Below are positions 7,657 to 18,233 of a DNA stretch of 64,000 bases, piece after piece. The position numbers were made by a program, and so were the translations under genes. A model generated the notes under the pieces. The model did no database searches. It was given only the letters and a program-made list of their open reading frames with translations, and had not been told where the DNA came from. The stretch is from Streptomyces vietnamensis (GTDB lineage Bacteria > Actinomycetota > Actinomycetes > Streptomycetales > Streptomycetaceae), in assembly GCF_000830005.1 (NCBI RefSeq), contig NZ_CP010407.1, positions 2,833,001-2,897,000 on the forward strand, read 5' to 3'. Numbering within the stretch: position 1 is the stretch's first letter; every line of letters begins with the position of its first letter.

Positions 7657-10206
7657 TCACCCTCCTCCCGGTACGGCCACCAGCCCGCGTCCCGCCCCCA
7701 CCACCGCGATGGCCCCGTCCCGATCGGTCCGCAGCACCCGCGCGCCGCCCTCCCGCAGCGCCTCGAGGGTCCGGGCCGAGGGATGTCCGTACGGGTTGTC
7801 GCGGCCCGTCGACACCAGCGCGAGTCTCGGCCGCACCACCCGCATCAGGCCCGGGTCCTGGTGCGCGGAACCGTGATGGGCGACCTTGAGCACGTCCACC
7901 GGCCCCAGCTCCGGATGGACCCGCGACAACGCCCGCTGGGCCGGCGGTTCGAGGTCCCCGAGGAGCAGCAGACTCAGCCCTCCGGCGGCACGGACGAGCA
8001 TCGCCACACTGGCGTCGTTGGGCCCGCCTCCGGACTCCCCGGAACCCGGAGGCCCACCGGAGACCGGGGACTCCGCCGCCCCCGCCCACGGCCAGAGCAC
8101 CCGCCACTCCAGAGCCCCGACCCTCCGCCGCTCACCCGGGCCCGCACGGATCAGCGGCACCCCGGCGGCGGCCGCCGTCCTCCGCACGAACGCGGCCTGG
8201 GCGGGCGGCTCTTCGAGCCCCGTGGTCTGGATCGCCCCCACCGACCTCCCCCGCAGCACACCCGGAAGCCCGGCCACATGGTCCGCGTGGAAGTGGGTGA
8301 GCACCAGCAACGGCACCCGCCGCACCCCGAGCTCGCGCAGACAGCGGTCCACCGGCACGGGGTCGGGGCCCGCGTCCACCACGACGGCGGAGTCCCCGCC
8401 CGCCGCGAGCACCGTCGCGTCCCCCTGCCCCACCTGGCACATCGCGAACACCCAGCCCGGCGGCGGCCACCCCGTGACCCACCGGGCCAGCGGCACCGGC
8501 CGCACCACCACGAGCAGGAGCACCGCGGCGACGGTCACGCCGACCGCACCCCGGTACGGCAGCCTGCGCGCCCCGAGGACCACCAGCGCCGTGAGCAACG
8601 CCAGGGCGAGGCCGCCCCACCACCCGCCGGGCCAGGCCAGCTCGGCCCCCGGCAGCGCGGCGCCCGTCCGGGCCACCCACGCGATCCACCCGGCCGGCCA
8701 TCCCGCCACCCACGCGAGCCCCTCGGCGGCCGGTGTCCAGACCGCCGCCAGGGCGAGCGTGGCGAACCCGCACACCGTCGCCGGCGCCACCGCGAGTTCG
8801 GCGACGAGGTTCGCCGGAACGGCCACCAGACTCACCCGGGCGGCGAACACCACCACGACCGGCGCGCACACCGCCTGCGCCGCCAGGGCCGCCCCCAGCG
8901 CCTCCGCCAACCCGCCGGGCACCCGGCGCCGCCGCAGCGCCTCGCTCCAGCGCGGGGCGATCGTCAGCAGCGCCCCGGTGGCCAGGACCGACAGGAGGAA
9001 GCCGTAACTCCGCGCGAGCCAGGGGTCGTAGAGCACCAGGACGAGGACGACCGCGGCCAGCGCGGGGATCAGCGATCTCCGGCGCCCGGTCCCGATCGCG
9101 AGCAGGGCGACCAGCCCACAGGCCGCGGCGCGCAGCACGCTCGGATCGGGCCGGCAGACGATCACGAAGGCGAGCGTCAGCCCTCCCCCGGCCAGCGCCG
9201 TGACCCGCAGCGACAGTCCGATCCGGGGCGCGAGCCCGCCCCGCTCCACCTGGTGCGCCCTCCCGGGCCGCCCGATGAGCAGGAGCAGCACGATCGTGAG
9301 GTTGCTGCCGGAGACCGCCAGGAGGTGGGTGAGATCGGTCGCCTCGAACGCATCCCGCAGCTCGGGGCCGACCCTGGAGGTGTCCCCGACGACCAGTCCG
9401 GGCAGCAGGGCCCGCGCGTCCGGATCGAGCCTCTCGGTCGCCCTCCGCAACCCGGCCCGCAGGTCCCCCGCCGTCCGTTGCAGCGCGCTCGGCGGGCCGA
9501 CGATCCGCGGCGGCCCGGCCCCGTCGACCTTGAGCACCGCCGCGAAGGGCTCGCCGGGCCGCAGCGGCGGCGCGAGCCGGGCACCGACCATCAGCCGGGT
9601 GGTGGGAAGGAGCCTCAGCCACTCCTCCCGCCCCTCCCCCGACGGGACGATCAGCAGGACCGGCGCCCGGGTCCGGTGGACCGAGCCGTCCGACCGCTCG
9701 ACCCGGGTCACCTCGCCGTCCAGGACGACCGAGACCGGCGCCATCGCGTTGCCCCGGACCTTGGGCCGGGTGAGCCGTGGATCCGAGGTCACCGCCACCT
9801 CGAGACGCGCCCGCGCGTACTCCCGCGCCAGCTCCGGCACGGGCCCCCGCCGAAGGTCCGCCGCGTGCAGCCCTGCCGAGGTGGCCCCGGCCGCCGCACA
9901 GAGCAGGACCCCGGCCCACGCGGTCGCCCGTAACCGCCACCCCGGCGTGGCCCCCGGCACGGGAGACCCACGGCCGGCGCCCGGGCCGCCGCGCCACCGG
10001 GCCGCCCCGCGCATCAGCAGGACCAGGGCGCCCACCAGGCAGACCGTGACACCGGCCACCGTCCACCACCCGGTGGTGCCCACGGCACAGGCCGCCGCCG
10101 CCCAGGCCGCCACGGCGAGGGGAACGAGCCGAAGATCGGTGGGCCCCTCCCGCCCCGCCGGCTCCCGCGCGCCGCCCTCCTCGTCGATCTCCTCGTCGTG
10201 CTTCAT
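7657..10206 (-). CDS. comEC: ComEC/Rec2-family DNA translocation protein
   Basis: Polytopic membrane protein of 849 residues, proposed to carry single-stranded DNA across the membrane in competent bacteria. The N-terminal membrane and OB-like part is followed by the Competence domain (LTHLLAVSGSNLTIVLLLL). The C-terminal metallo-beta-lactamase domain has THFHADHVAGLP and a later AHHGSAHQD. It overlaps comEA by 4 nt (ATGA at 10203-10206), so translation is coupled. Codon 92 is TTA (9931-9933), the rare leucine codon read by the developmentally regulated bldA tRNA in Streptomyces. Natural competence is not established in Streptomyces, so its role is uncertain. Confidence 0.93.
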   Translation of the reverse strand: MKHDEEIDEEGGAREPAGREGPTDLRLVPLAVAAWAAAACAVGTTGWWTVAGVTVCLVGALVLLMRGAARWRGGPGAGRGSPVPGATPGWRLRATAWAGVLLCAAAGATSAGLHAADLRRGPVPELAREYARARLEVAVTSDPRLTRPKVRGNAMAPVSVVLDGEVTRVERSDGSVHRTRAPVLLIVPSGEGREEWLRLLPTTRLMVGARLAPPLRPGEPFAAVLKVDGAGPPRIVGPPSALQRTAGDLRAGLRRATERLDPDARALLPGLVVGDTSRVGPELRDAFEATDLTHLLAVSGSNLTIVLLLLIGRPGRAHQVERGGLAPRIGLSLRVTALAGGGLTLAFVIVCRPDPSVLRAAACGLVALLAIGTGRRRSLIPALAAVVLVLVLYDPWLARSYGFLLSVLATGALLTIAPRWSEALRRRRVPGGLAEALGAALAAQAVCAPVVVVFAARVSLVAVPANLVAELAVAPATVCGFATLALAAVWTPAAEGLAWVAGWPAGWIAWVARTGAALPGAELAWPGGWWGGLALALLTALVVLGARRLPYRGAVGVTVAAVLLLVVVRPVPLARWVTGWPPPGWVFAMCQVGQGDATVLAAGGDSAVVVDAGPDPVPVDRCLRELGVRRVPLLVLTHFHADHVAGLPGVLRGRSVGAIQTTGLEEPPAQAAFVRRTAAAAGVPLIRAGPGERRRVGALEWRVLWPWAGAAESPVSGGPPGSGESGGGPNDASVAMLVRAAGGLSLLLLGDLEPPAQRALSRVHPELGPVDVLKVAHHGSAHQDPGLMRVVRPRLALVSTGRDNPYGHPSARTLEALREGGARVLRTDRDGAIAVVGAGRGLVAVPGGG

Positions 10207-11180
10207 GGCCGGACCAGCGGTTCGAGGTCGGCGAACCTGCGCTCACCGATGCCGTCGACCTCCCGCAGTTCCCCGACCGACCGGAAGCCGCCGTGCTCCG
10301 TCCGGTGGTCGACGATGTGCTGGGCGAGTACGGGTCCCACCCCCGGGAGGCCGTCGAGTTGTTCCGCCGTGGCGGTGTTGAGGCTCAGCGGCGTCCCCGG
10401 CGCACCGCCCCCGGCACCGCCGCCGGGACCGGGGCCGGGGTCGGAGCCGCCCGTCGGCACCCCCGGCAGACCGACCAGGACCTGCTCGCCGTCGAACAGG
10501 ACGCGGGCCCGGTTGACCCCAGTGAGGTCCGCGCCGGGCTCGGCCCCACCCGCCGCCCGCAGGGCATCCGCCACACGCGAGCCGGCCGGCAGGGTCAGCA
10601 CCCCGGGCCTGCGCACCTTGCCGCCGACGTCGACGACGACCCGCGCACCGGAGGCCTCGACCCCCGGCACCGGCCTCGGCACCGGCCCCCGTCCCTCCCC
10701 CGGCCCGGGCTTCGGTGCGGGTGCCGCGGCCAAGGGGGCAGCGGCGCGGACGAGTTCGGGAGCGCGCACCGGCTCCGGCCGCCCGGTCCAGAAGTACCCG
10801 CCCGCGAGGCCCGCGGCCACGAGCAGGACCACCGTCAGCGCCGCCAGCGCCTTCGGTTCGAGCCCGCACCTGGTCTGCACCCACACCGGGGTCCGGTCGC
10901 GGAGCAGGGCGGCCAGCCGCTCCCGTACCCCTGGCGGGGAACCGCGCTCCGGCGCCTCTGGCACTCGCCGAACCTCCGGCGCGCCCACCGGAGGCGGCGC
11001 ACTCACCGGAGGCGGCACCCACGCCGGCACCGGCGGGGCCGTCCTCGGGAACAGGGCCTCCCCCCGCCGCCGTACGACGCCCCCGGGCAGCGTCGGGGCC
11101 CGTCCGTGCCTGTCGGCCGGAGCACCCGCCGCGCCCGAGGTCCTGGGGGTGGTCGATGCGATACGTGTACGAAGAGTCAT
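10203..11180 (-). CDS. comEA: ComEA-family DNA-binding protein
   Basis: A 325-residue protein (from the start chosen) with a proline-rich N-terminal region, one membrane span (ALAALTVVLLVAAGLAGGYF), a SLBB domain (VVVDVGGKVRRPGVLTLPAG) and a C-terminal helix-hairpin-helix pair (LNTATAEQLDGLPGVGPVLA). ComEA proteins bind double-stranded DNA at the cell surface and hand it to ComEC. The ATG at 11180 is preferred to the GTG at 11201: neither has a Shine-Dalgarno, but TACCGT (11188-11193) ends 7 nt before this ATG, which fits a leaderless transcript. Confidence 0.9.
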   Translation of the reverse strand: MTLRTRIASTTPRTSGAAGAPADRHGRAPTLPGGVVRRRGEALFPRTAPPVPAWVPPPVSAPPPVGAPEVRRVPEAPERGSPPGVRERLAALLRDRTPVWVQTRCGLEPKALAALTVVLLVAAGLAGGYFWTGRPEPVRAPELVRAAAPLAAAPAPKPGPGEGRGPVPRPVPGVEASGARVVVDVGGKVRRPGVLTLPAGSRVADALRAAGGAEPGADLTGVNRARVLFDGEQVLVGLPGVPTGGSDPGPGPGGGAGGGAPGTPLSLNTATAEQLDGLPGVGPVLAQHIVDHRTEHGGFRSVGELREVDGIGERRFADLEPLVRP

Positions 11181-11187
11181 GTCCGTG

Positions 11188-11193
11188 ACGGTA
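11188..11193 (-). promoter_or_regulatory. -10 element for leaderless comEA
   Basis: TACCGT on the minus strand fits TANNNT and ends 7 nt before the comEA ATG, so transcription would start at or next to the start codon. No clear -35 is seen. Confidence 0.4.
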
Positions 11194-11289
11194 GAGATCA
11201 CGGGCGGCCCGTGCGGAGCTCAGCCTGCTTCCGTGGACAGGCACTCCGCTGTGGAAAACTCCCTCACCCGTGTGGGGGACGGACCGGAC

Positions 11290-12135
11290 TCAGCGCGGCG
11301 AGACGACGACCGCGAGGAGACCGGGGCCCGTGTGGGCGCCGATGACCGCGCCCACTTCGCTGACCTGGAGTTCCTCGATGCCCGGTACGCGTTCCCTGAG
11401 CCGGTCCGCGAGCGCGGCGGCTCGCTCCGGTGCGGAGAGGTGGTGCACGGCGATGTCGACGGAGCCGGAGCCGGCCCGCTCCACGGCGATCTCCTCCAGG
11501 CGTGCGATCGCCTTCGAGGCCGTGCGCACCTTCTCCCGCAGTTCGATCCGCCCGCCGTCGAGTTCGAGGAGCGGTTTCACGGCGAGTGCGGAGCCGAGCA
11601 GCGCCTGTGCGGCGCCGATGCGCCCGCCCCTGCGCAGATAGTCCAGGGTGTCGACGTAGAAGTAGGCGGAGGTGCCCGCGGCGCGCTTCTCGGCCGCCGC
11701 GACCGCCTCGTCGAGGGAACCGCCGGCCTCCACGACCTCGGCCGCCGCGAGGGCGCAGAAGCCCAGCGCCATGCCCATCATGCGGGTGTCCACCACGCGT
11801 ACGGGCACGGGGGCGCCTTTGGCCGCGAGCACGGCGGCGTCGTAGGTCCCGGAGACCTCGGCGGACAGATGGAGCGAGACGACGCCCTTCGCGCCCGCCG
11901 CGGCGGCCTCGCGGTAGGCCTCGGCGAAGACCTCGGGGCTCGGCCGCGAGGTGGTGACGGGCCGGCGCTTCTGCAGGGCCTCGGCAAGGGCCTTCGCCGA
12001 GATCTCCGTGCCCTCCTCGAGGGCGCGGTCGCCGATGACGACGGTCAGCGGGACCGTGGTGATCTCGTGCCGCTCCCTCGTCTGGCGTGGCAGGTAGGCC
12101 GTGGAATCGGTGACGATCGCGACATGCCGGGACAT
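11290..12135 (-). CDS. DegV family fatty-acid-binding protein
   Basis: A 281-residue protein with the full DegV layout: N-terminal VAIVTDSTAYLP, the TSRPSPEVF loop, HLSAEVSGTYDAA, VVDTRMMGMALG and the C-terminal VGAVIGAHTGPGLLAV. DegV/FakB proteins bind a fatty acid and present it to the FakA kinase in Firmicutes; no fakA-like gene is in this window. The ATG at 12135 has no Shine-Dalgarno, but TAACCT (12143-12148) ends 7 nt upstream, again suggesting a leaderless mRNA. It lies just upstream of comEA on the same strand, with about 110 bp between. Confidence 0.92.
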   Translation of the reverse strand: MSRHVAIVTDSTAYLPRQTRERHEITTVPLTVVIGDRALEEGTEISAKALAEALQKRRPVTTSRPSPEVFAEAYREAAAAGAKGVVSLHLSAEVSGTYDAAVLAAKGAPVPVRVVDTRMMGMALGFCALAAAEVVEAGGSLDEAVAAAEKRAAGTSAYFYVDTLDYLRRGGRIGAAQALLGSALAVKPLLELDGGRIELREKVRTASKAIARLEEIAVERAGSGSVDIAVHHLSAPERAAALADRLRERVPGIEELQVSEVGAVIGAHTGPGLLAVVVSPR

Positions 12136-12277
12136 GAGCGGGAGGTTACCCGCCGAGGCCGCCGTGTGGCAGCCCGGCCCCCCTCAGCGGACACGGGTCC
12201 GCGCCCCGCACGGCTCGCCCGGTCCCCCGTCGGGCCCCTGCCCGCGCCCCGGCACGGCTTCGCCCGGGGTCGTCACG

Positions 12278-13042
12278 TCAGGTCGTGGTCTCCGGACGGG
12301 CCGACTTCTCCCAGGAGTAGGCGGTCCGCCGGGGCTCGGGCGCCGCGATCGCGGAAGGCTCTCCGCCGGCCCCCTGTCCGGTCTGGCCGGCGGGTCCTGC
12401 GGGCCGTGCCCGTCCGTCGCCCGTCGCCGCCGCGTCCGGCATGCCGGTACCCGCCGCGGGACCGGCCGCGCGGCCCGTCCTCGGCGTGGTCTCCGAGCCC
12501 GCCCAGTGGCGCAGGGCATCCGCCTCGACGTCGATCTGCGCGCTGAGCGTCGACAGGTCGTCCTCCGCGAACCTCAGCGCCCGGTCCCGGGCGGCGTGCC
12601 GCAGCGCGTCGGCCGAGCCCGTGATCCGCTCGGTCCGCGCGGTGAGGTCGGGTAGCTGCCCGGCCACCCAGGCCCGGTCGGGCTCCCGCTCCAGGCGCTT
12701 GAGCTCCGCGTCCAGTTCGAGCCCGTGGGCGCTCAGCCGGTGGAACAGGTCGAGCGACTCCTTCAGCGAGGCGTCCTCGCCGACGCCCGCCTGCAACGCC
12801 TCCTGGGTGGCGCGCATCGAGGTGCGCAGCGAGAGCCGCAGCCGGGCCAGCTCTCCGGCGGCCCCGGCCTGGCCGAAGCTCTTGGCCCGCAGCGTGGTGT
12901 CCTCGACCGTGCGCCGGGCCTGGTCCAGGGTGCGGTCGACGCCCCGCGCGGCGGCCTTCGCGACCTTCACGGCGACGAACACCCCGAGCGCCACGAAGGA
13001 CAAGAAGAGCAGCGCCATGATCGTGATAATCGTGGCTTCCAT
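12278..13042 (-). CDS. Membrane-anchored coiled-coil protein, hypothetical
   Basis: A 254-residue protein. One N-terminal membrane segment (ITIMALLFLSFVALGVFVAV, residues ~4-25) is followed by a long charged helical region with heptad character (~30-190) and a disordered Ala/Gly/Pro-rich tail ending YSWEKSARPETTT. The ATG at 13042 is chosen because GGAGGGG lies 6 nt upstream; the longer frame to 13135 has no such site. It follows leuS with tandem hairpins between, so it probably has its own promoter. I do not recognise a named family. Confidence 0.8.
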   Translation of the reverse strand: MEATIITIMALLFLSFVALGVFVAVKVAKAAARGVDRTLDQARRTVEDTTLRAKSFGQAGAAGELARLRLSLRTSMRATQEALQAGVGEDASLKESLDLFHRLSAHGLELDAELKRLEREPDRAWVAGQLPDLTARTERITGSADALRHAARDRALRFAEDDLSTLSAQIDVEADALRHWAGSETTPRTGRAAGPAAGTGMPDAAATGDGRARPAGPAGQTGQGAGGEPSAIAAPEPRRTAYSWEKSARPETTT

Positions 13043-13101
13043 GTGCGCCCCTCCGGCGTCCGTCGAATCCCCACGGCTGTGGTTCCTCCACGTTAAACGG
13101 A

Positions 13102-13158
13102 ACGGGCAGGTTGAGGGTTCCATCGGAACCCCCAACCTGCCCGTAGGGGAAACCCCTA
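13102..13158 (-). terminator. Tandem hairpin terminator after leuS
   Basis: ACGGGCAGGTTG (13102-13113) pairs with CAACCTGCCCGT (13133-13144), with GGGTTCC/GGAACCC pairing inside. Directly next to it AGGGG/CCCCT forms a small second hairpin (13145-13157). Both lie between the leuS stop and the next gene. Confidence 0.8.
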
Positions 13159-13165
13159 TGTGCCG

Positions 13166-16039
<2,874 letters not shown>

Positions 16040-16093
16040 GGTCCTTGATGCTCCATCGATCGTCTCTGCCCACTGCCACGAACTGCCCGAAAT

Positions 16094-16120
16094 GAAAAAT
16101 CCCCTCGCACAGGAGGGGAT
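16094..16120 (-). terminator. U-tailed intrinsic terminator in the leuS leader
   Basis: On the leuS strand ATCCCCTC (16120-16113) pairs with GAGGGGAT (16106-16099), leaving a 6-nt loop, and is followed by TTTTT ending at 16095. It is one of the few hairpins in the window with a true U-tract. It stands about 60 nt before leuS and after the leader peptide, so it would stop leuS transcription rather than end a gene. Confidence 0.75.
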
Positions 16121-16174
16121 GCCGCGCCGACTCCGACGGGATGTCTGTCACCCGTCGGGACTGGTCAGCGCGGC
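16121..16174 (-). promoter_or_regulatory. Pairing segments of the leuS attenuator leader
   Basis: Two nested stems are visible. CCCGTCGG and CCGACGGG (16133-16140 with 16151-16158) form a hairpin. Around it, GCCGCGCTGAC (16174-16164) pairs with GTCGGCGCGGC (16131-16121) over 11 positions with one wobble. The outer stem includes the stop codon of the leader peptide and ends directly against the terminator stem, so a ribosome at the stop codon would break it. Confidence 0.55.
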
Positions 16175-16203
16175 TCGGTAAGCAGGAGGCGTACGGCACG
16201 CAT
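16165..16203 (-). CDS. leuS leader peptide MRAVRLLLTEPR
   Basis: A 12-codon reading frame (ATG at 16203, TGA at 16165-16167) with three consecutive leucine codons, CTC CTG CTT. CTT is rare in such a GC-rich genome, which makes it a sensitive sensor of leucyl-tRNA supply. No Shine-Dalgarno is present, but TACCCT (16210-16215) ends 6 nt before the ATG, so the transcript is probably leaderless and starts at the initiator codon. The frame lies upstream of an intrinsic terminator and leuS. Assignment is from sequence pattern only. Confidence 0.65.
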   Translation of the reverse strand: MRAVRLLLTEPR

Positions 16204-16209
16204 GGCGCC

Positions 16210-16215
16210 AGGGTA
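16210..16215 (-). promoter_or_regulatory. -10 element for the leuS leader transcript
   Basis: TACCCT on the minus strand fits TANNNT and is exactly 6 nt from the leader-peptide ATG. No clear -35 hexamer is seen at the usual spacing. Confidence 0.45.
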
Positions 16216-16277
16216 CCGCAGGGCCCGAGCGGGCCGCACCGACGTTCCACGGAGCGGCACCGGAGGACCACGCACGA

Positions 16278-16313
16278 AAGAAGCGGGCCACCCTGTCCGG
16301 GTGACCCGCTTCT
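16278..16313 (-). terminator. Terminator after the first tRNA-Ala gene
   Basis: AAGAAGCGGG...CACCC (16279-16294) pairs with GGGT.ACCCGCTTCTT (16298-16313) with a single wobble. It lies 9 bp beyond the 3' end of the tRNA gene at 16322. Confidence 0.75.
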
Positions 16314-16321
16314 TCGATCTG

Positions 16322-16394
16322 TGGAGCTAAGGAGAATTGAACTCCTGACCTCCTGCATGCCATGCAGGCGCTCTACCAACTGAGCTATAGCCCC
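16322..16394 (-). tRNA. tRNA-Ala (anticodon GGC), copy 1
   Basis: A 73-nt cloverleaf read on the minus strand: acceptor GGGGCTA/TAGCTCC, D-arm GCTC...GAGC, anticodon stem CCTGC/GCAGG with loop ATGGCAT (anticodon GGC, reading GCC/GCU), and T-arm AGGAG TTCAATT CTCCT. The 3' CCA is not encoded. It is identical to the copies at 16468 and 20686. Confidence 0.96.
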
Positions 16395-16434
16395 GCGTGC
16401 GGGAATTATTCAGATTACCGCAGAACCGGCGCAA

Positions 16435-16453
16435 GCCATCCGGACCGGATGGC
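16435..16453 (-). terminator. Hairpin between tRNA-Ala copies 2 and 1
   Basis: GCCATCCG/CGGATGGC with a 3-nt loop. It is positioned just after the 3' end of the second tRNA gene and may terminate or process its transcript. Confidence 0.5.
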
Positions 16454-16467
16454 TCACTTCCGTTCTG

Positions 16468-16540
16468 TGGAGCTAAGGAGAATTGAACTCCTGACCTCCT
16501 GCATGCCATGCAGGCGCTCTACCAACTGAGCTATAGCCCC
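16468..16540 (-). tRNA. tRNA-Ala (anticodon GGC), copy 2
   Basis: The same 73-nt sequence as copy 1, including the loop ATGGCAT. It lies 73 bp upstream of copy 1 on the same strand. A good promoter pair is visible about 48 bp before its 5' end. Confidence 0.96.
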
Positions 16541-16587
16541 TTGAGGTGCCGTCCGCTTCGATCTTCTTCGTCGCGGCGACGAACAGA

Positions 16588-16617
16588 ACAGTAACGGCCC
16601 GCCCGGCAGATCTCCAA
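16588..16617 (-). promoter_or_regulatory. Promoter of tRNA-Ala copy 2
   Basis: On the minus strand TTGGAG (16617-16612) and TACTGT (16593-16588) are 18 bp apart, a good housekeeping-type promoter, about 48 bp before the mature tRNA 5' end. Confidence 0.6.
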
Positions 16618-16663
16618 ATCGATTCTCCGGACCCTCCTGACCTGCCGGGTAGGGTCGCCGACT

Positions 16664-17884
16664 GTGTCCGTCTCCGTGCTCTCGAAAACCCGCGCCCGGC
16701 CGTGGCCCCTGGCCACCGCCGCGGCGGTCTGCCTGCTCTCGTTCGCGGCCTTCTGGGTGGCGCAACGCCTCGCCCACGTGAACATGCTCGACGTCATGGT
16801 CTACCGGGCCGAGGGGGAGACGGTCCGGGCCGGCGGCGACCTGTACGCGATGCGGGCGACCTCGGCGAACCTCGGCATGACCTACCCGCCCTTCGCGGCC
16901 CTGCTGTTCGTCCCGCTGACCCTGGTGGGTGTTCCGCTGATGCGGACGCTCACCACGGCGGGGAACCTGCTCCTGGTGGTCGCCCTGGTGCAGCTGTCGC
17001 TCCAGCTGATCCGCCCCTCCCTGTCCCGTACGGACCTGTGGCGCACGACGCTGTGGGTCGCCGCCGTCGTGGTCTGGTGCGAGCCGGTGTGGACGACCCT
17101 GCGGTACGGCCAGATCAACCTGCTCATAGCGGTGGCGGTGCTCTGGGACCTCACCCGCCGCGAGGGCAGCCGCTGGGCCGGCCTGGGCATCGGCCTGGCG
17201 ACCGCGGTGAAGCTCACACCGGGGCTCTTCGTGGTCCTGCTGCTCGCCGCGGGCCTGCTCCTGTGGCGCCGGGACCGGGGCATGAACCAGTGGCTGCGCA
17301 CGGCGCTGACGGCGACCGGGGTGTTCCTCGGGACGACGCTGGCCGTGGCGCTCGCCCTGCCCGCGGACTCGAAGCGGTTCTGGACGGAGACCCTGTTCGA
17401 GACCGGCCGGGTCGGCTTCGCCGAGGAGACCGCGAACCAGTCGATCCGCGGGGTCCTGGCCCGGCTGATGCACACGGACGACCCGGGCATGTGGTGGGCG
17501 GTGACCGCGGCCGTCCTGGGCGGCGCGGCGATGGTGCTCGCGGTACGGGCGGCGGTGCGCGGCGACAAGGCGGTGGCCGTGGTCGTCTGCGCGTTGACGG
17601 CGCTGATGATCAGCCCGATCTCCTGGTCCCACCACTGGGTCTGGTGCGTGCCCCTGCTGATCCTGCTCGCGGACCGCGCCACGCGCGCGTGGCCGGTGAC
17701 GGGGGCCGTGGCGCTGGCCTTCGCGTCGTTCGCGCTGTGGTGGGTGCCGCACGACCCGGGCCGCCCCGAACTCGACCAGAACGCGGGGCAGATGCTGCTG
17801 TCGGCGATCTATCCGCTGACGGCGACGGCGCTGTTCGTGGGATACGCGTGGACGCTGCGGCGTCAGGCCGTGGCGAAGGAGTAG
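16664..17884 (+). CDS. GT87-family polyprenol-phosphate mannosyltransferase-like protein
   Basis: A 406-residue membrane protein with about ten hydrophobic spans and the GT87/DUF2029 pattern: YRAEGETVRAGGDLYAMRA after TM1, then TYPPFAALLFVPL, LRYGQINLL and AVKLTPGLFV. Characterised GT-C relatives in actinobacteria use polyprenyl-phosphate mannose for lipoglycans, so an envelope glycan role is likely; acceptor unknown. The GTG start lies 8 nt after TAGGGT (16650-16655), so a leaderless or near-leaderless mRNA is possible. Its 3' end overlaps the convergent small zinc-ribbon gene by 22 bp. Confidence 0.88.
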   Translation: MSVSVLSKTRARPWPLATAAAVCLLSFAAFWVAQRLAHVNMLDVMVYRAEGETVRAGGDLYAMRATSANLGMTYPPFAALLFVPLTLVGVPLMRTLTTAGNLLLVVALVQLSLQLIRPSLSRTDLWRTTLWVAAVVVWCEPVWTTLRYGQINLLIAVAVLWDLTRREGSRWAGLGIGLATAVKLTPGLFVVLLLAAGLLLWRRDRGMNQWLRTALTATGVFLGTTLAVALALPADSKRFWTETLFETGRVGFAEETANQSIRGVLARLMHTDDPGMWWAVTAAVLGGAAMVLAVRAAVRGDKAVAVVVCALTALMISPISWSHHWVWCVPLLILLADRATRAWPVTGAVALAFASFALWWVPHDPGRPELDQNAGQMLLSAIYPLTATALFVGYAWTLRRQAVAKE

Positions 17885-18096
17885 AACCGCTTGAGGGTGC
17901 AGTGCTCGTCGAGGAGCCGGCCGTAGATCGGCTCCCCCTCCAGCTCGCGGTAGGTCTCGATCGGGTCGCCTTTTATGATCAGCGCCCGCGCGCACTCCTC
18001 GCACCAGTACTGGAACCCGGGGTTGACGGGGTCCATGTCGCGCACGATGGGCGTACCGCTGCCGCACCAGTCGCACTTCCGCCTGTGTGCACCCAT
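17863..18096 (-). CDS. Small CxxC...CxxC zinc-ribbon-like protein
   Basis: A 77-residue protein (MGAHRRKCDWCGSGTPIV...YWCEECARALIIKGDP) with two CxxC pairs about 21 residues apart, a likely zinc ribbon. No membrane segment or signal. The rest is mixed charged sequence ending FYSFATA. The frame overlaps the convergent GT87 gene by 22 bp. It lies immediately downstream of another tiny CxxC frame. Function unknown; a nucleic-acid or protein-binding accessory is possible. Confidence 0.8.
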   Translation of the reverse strand: MGAHRRKCDWCGSGTPIVRDMDPVNPGFQYWCEECARALIIKGDPIETYRELEGEPIYGRLLDEHCTLKRFYSFATA

Positions 18097-18099
18097 GAA

Positions 18100-18171
18100 T
18101 CAGCTCCAGCTGTGGCCGCAGGCCGTACACCCATAGGACACCCTGCCGTTGTCGCCGAGCACGTGGGTCAC
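18100..18171 (-). CDS. Candidate 23-residue CxxC microprotein
   Basis: GTG at 18171 to TGA at 18100 encodes a short frame ending VSYGCTACGHSWS, with one CxxC followed by GH, the half-knuckle pattern of zinc ribbons. GGAGG is very close to the start (about 1 nt), so initiation may be elsewhere; an in-frame longer version would use a non-ATG start. It ends 3 bp before the start of the 77-residue CxxC protein. It was found by eye and could be non-coding. Confidence 0.35.
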   Translation of the reverse strand: MTHVLGDNGRVSYGCTACGHSWS

Positions 18172-18233
18172 CCTCCCGTCCGGATCCTCGTCCCCCTCCG
18201 GCCGTCCGATTCTGCCATGGCCCCGCAAGAGGG

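Noticed and set aside
16209..16223. GGTACCGC sequence resembling a T-box core near leuS
   Set aside because: It is on the plus strand, opposite to leuS and to the tRNA genes, with no specifier loop or antiterminator around it. A ribosome-mediated leader explains the region better.
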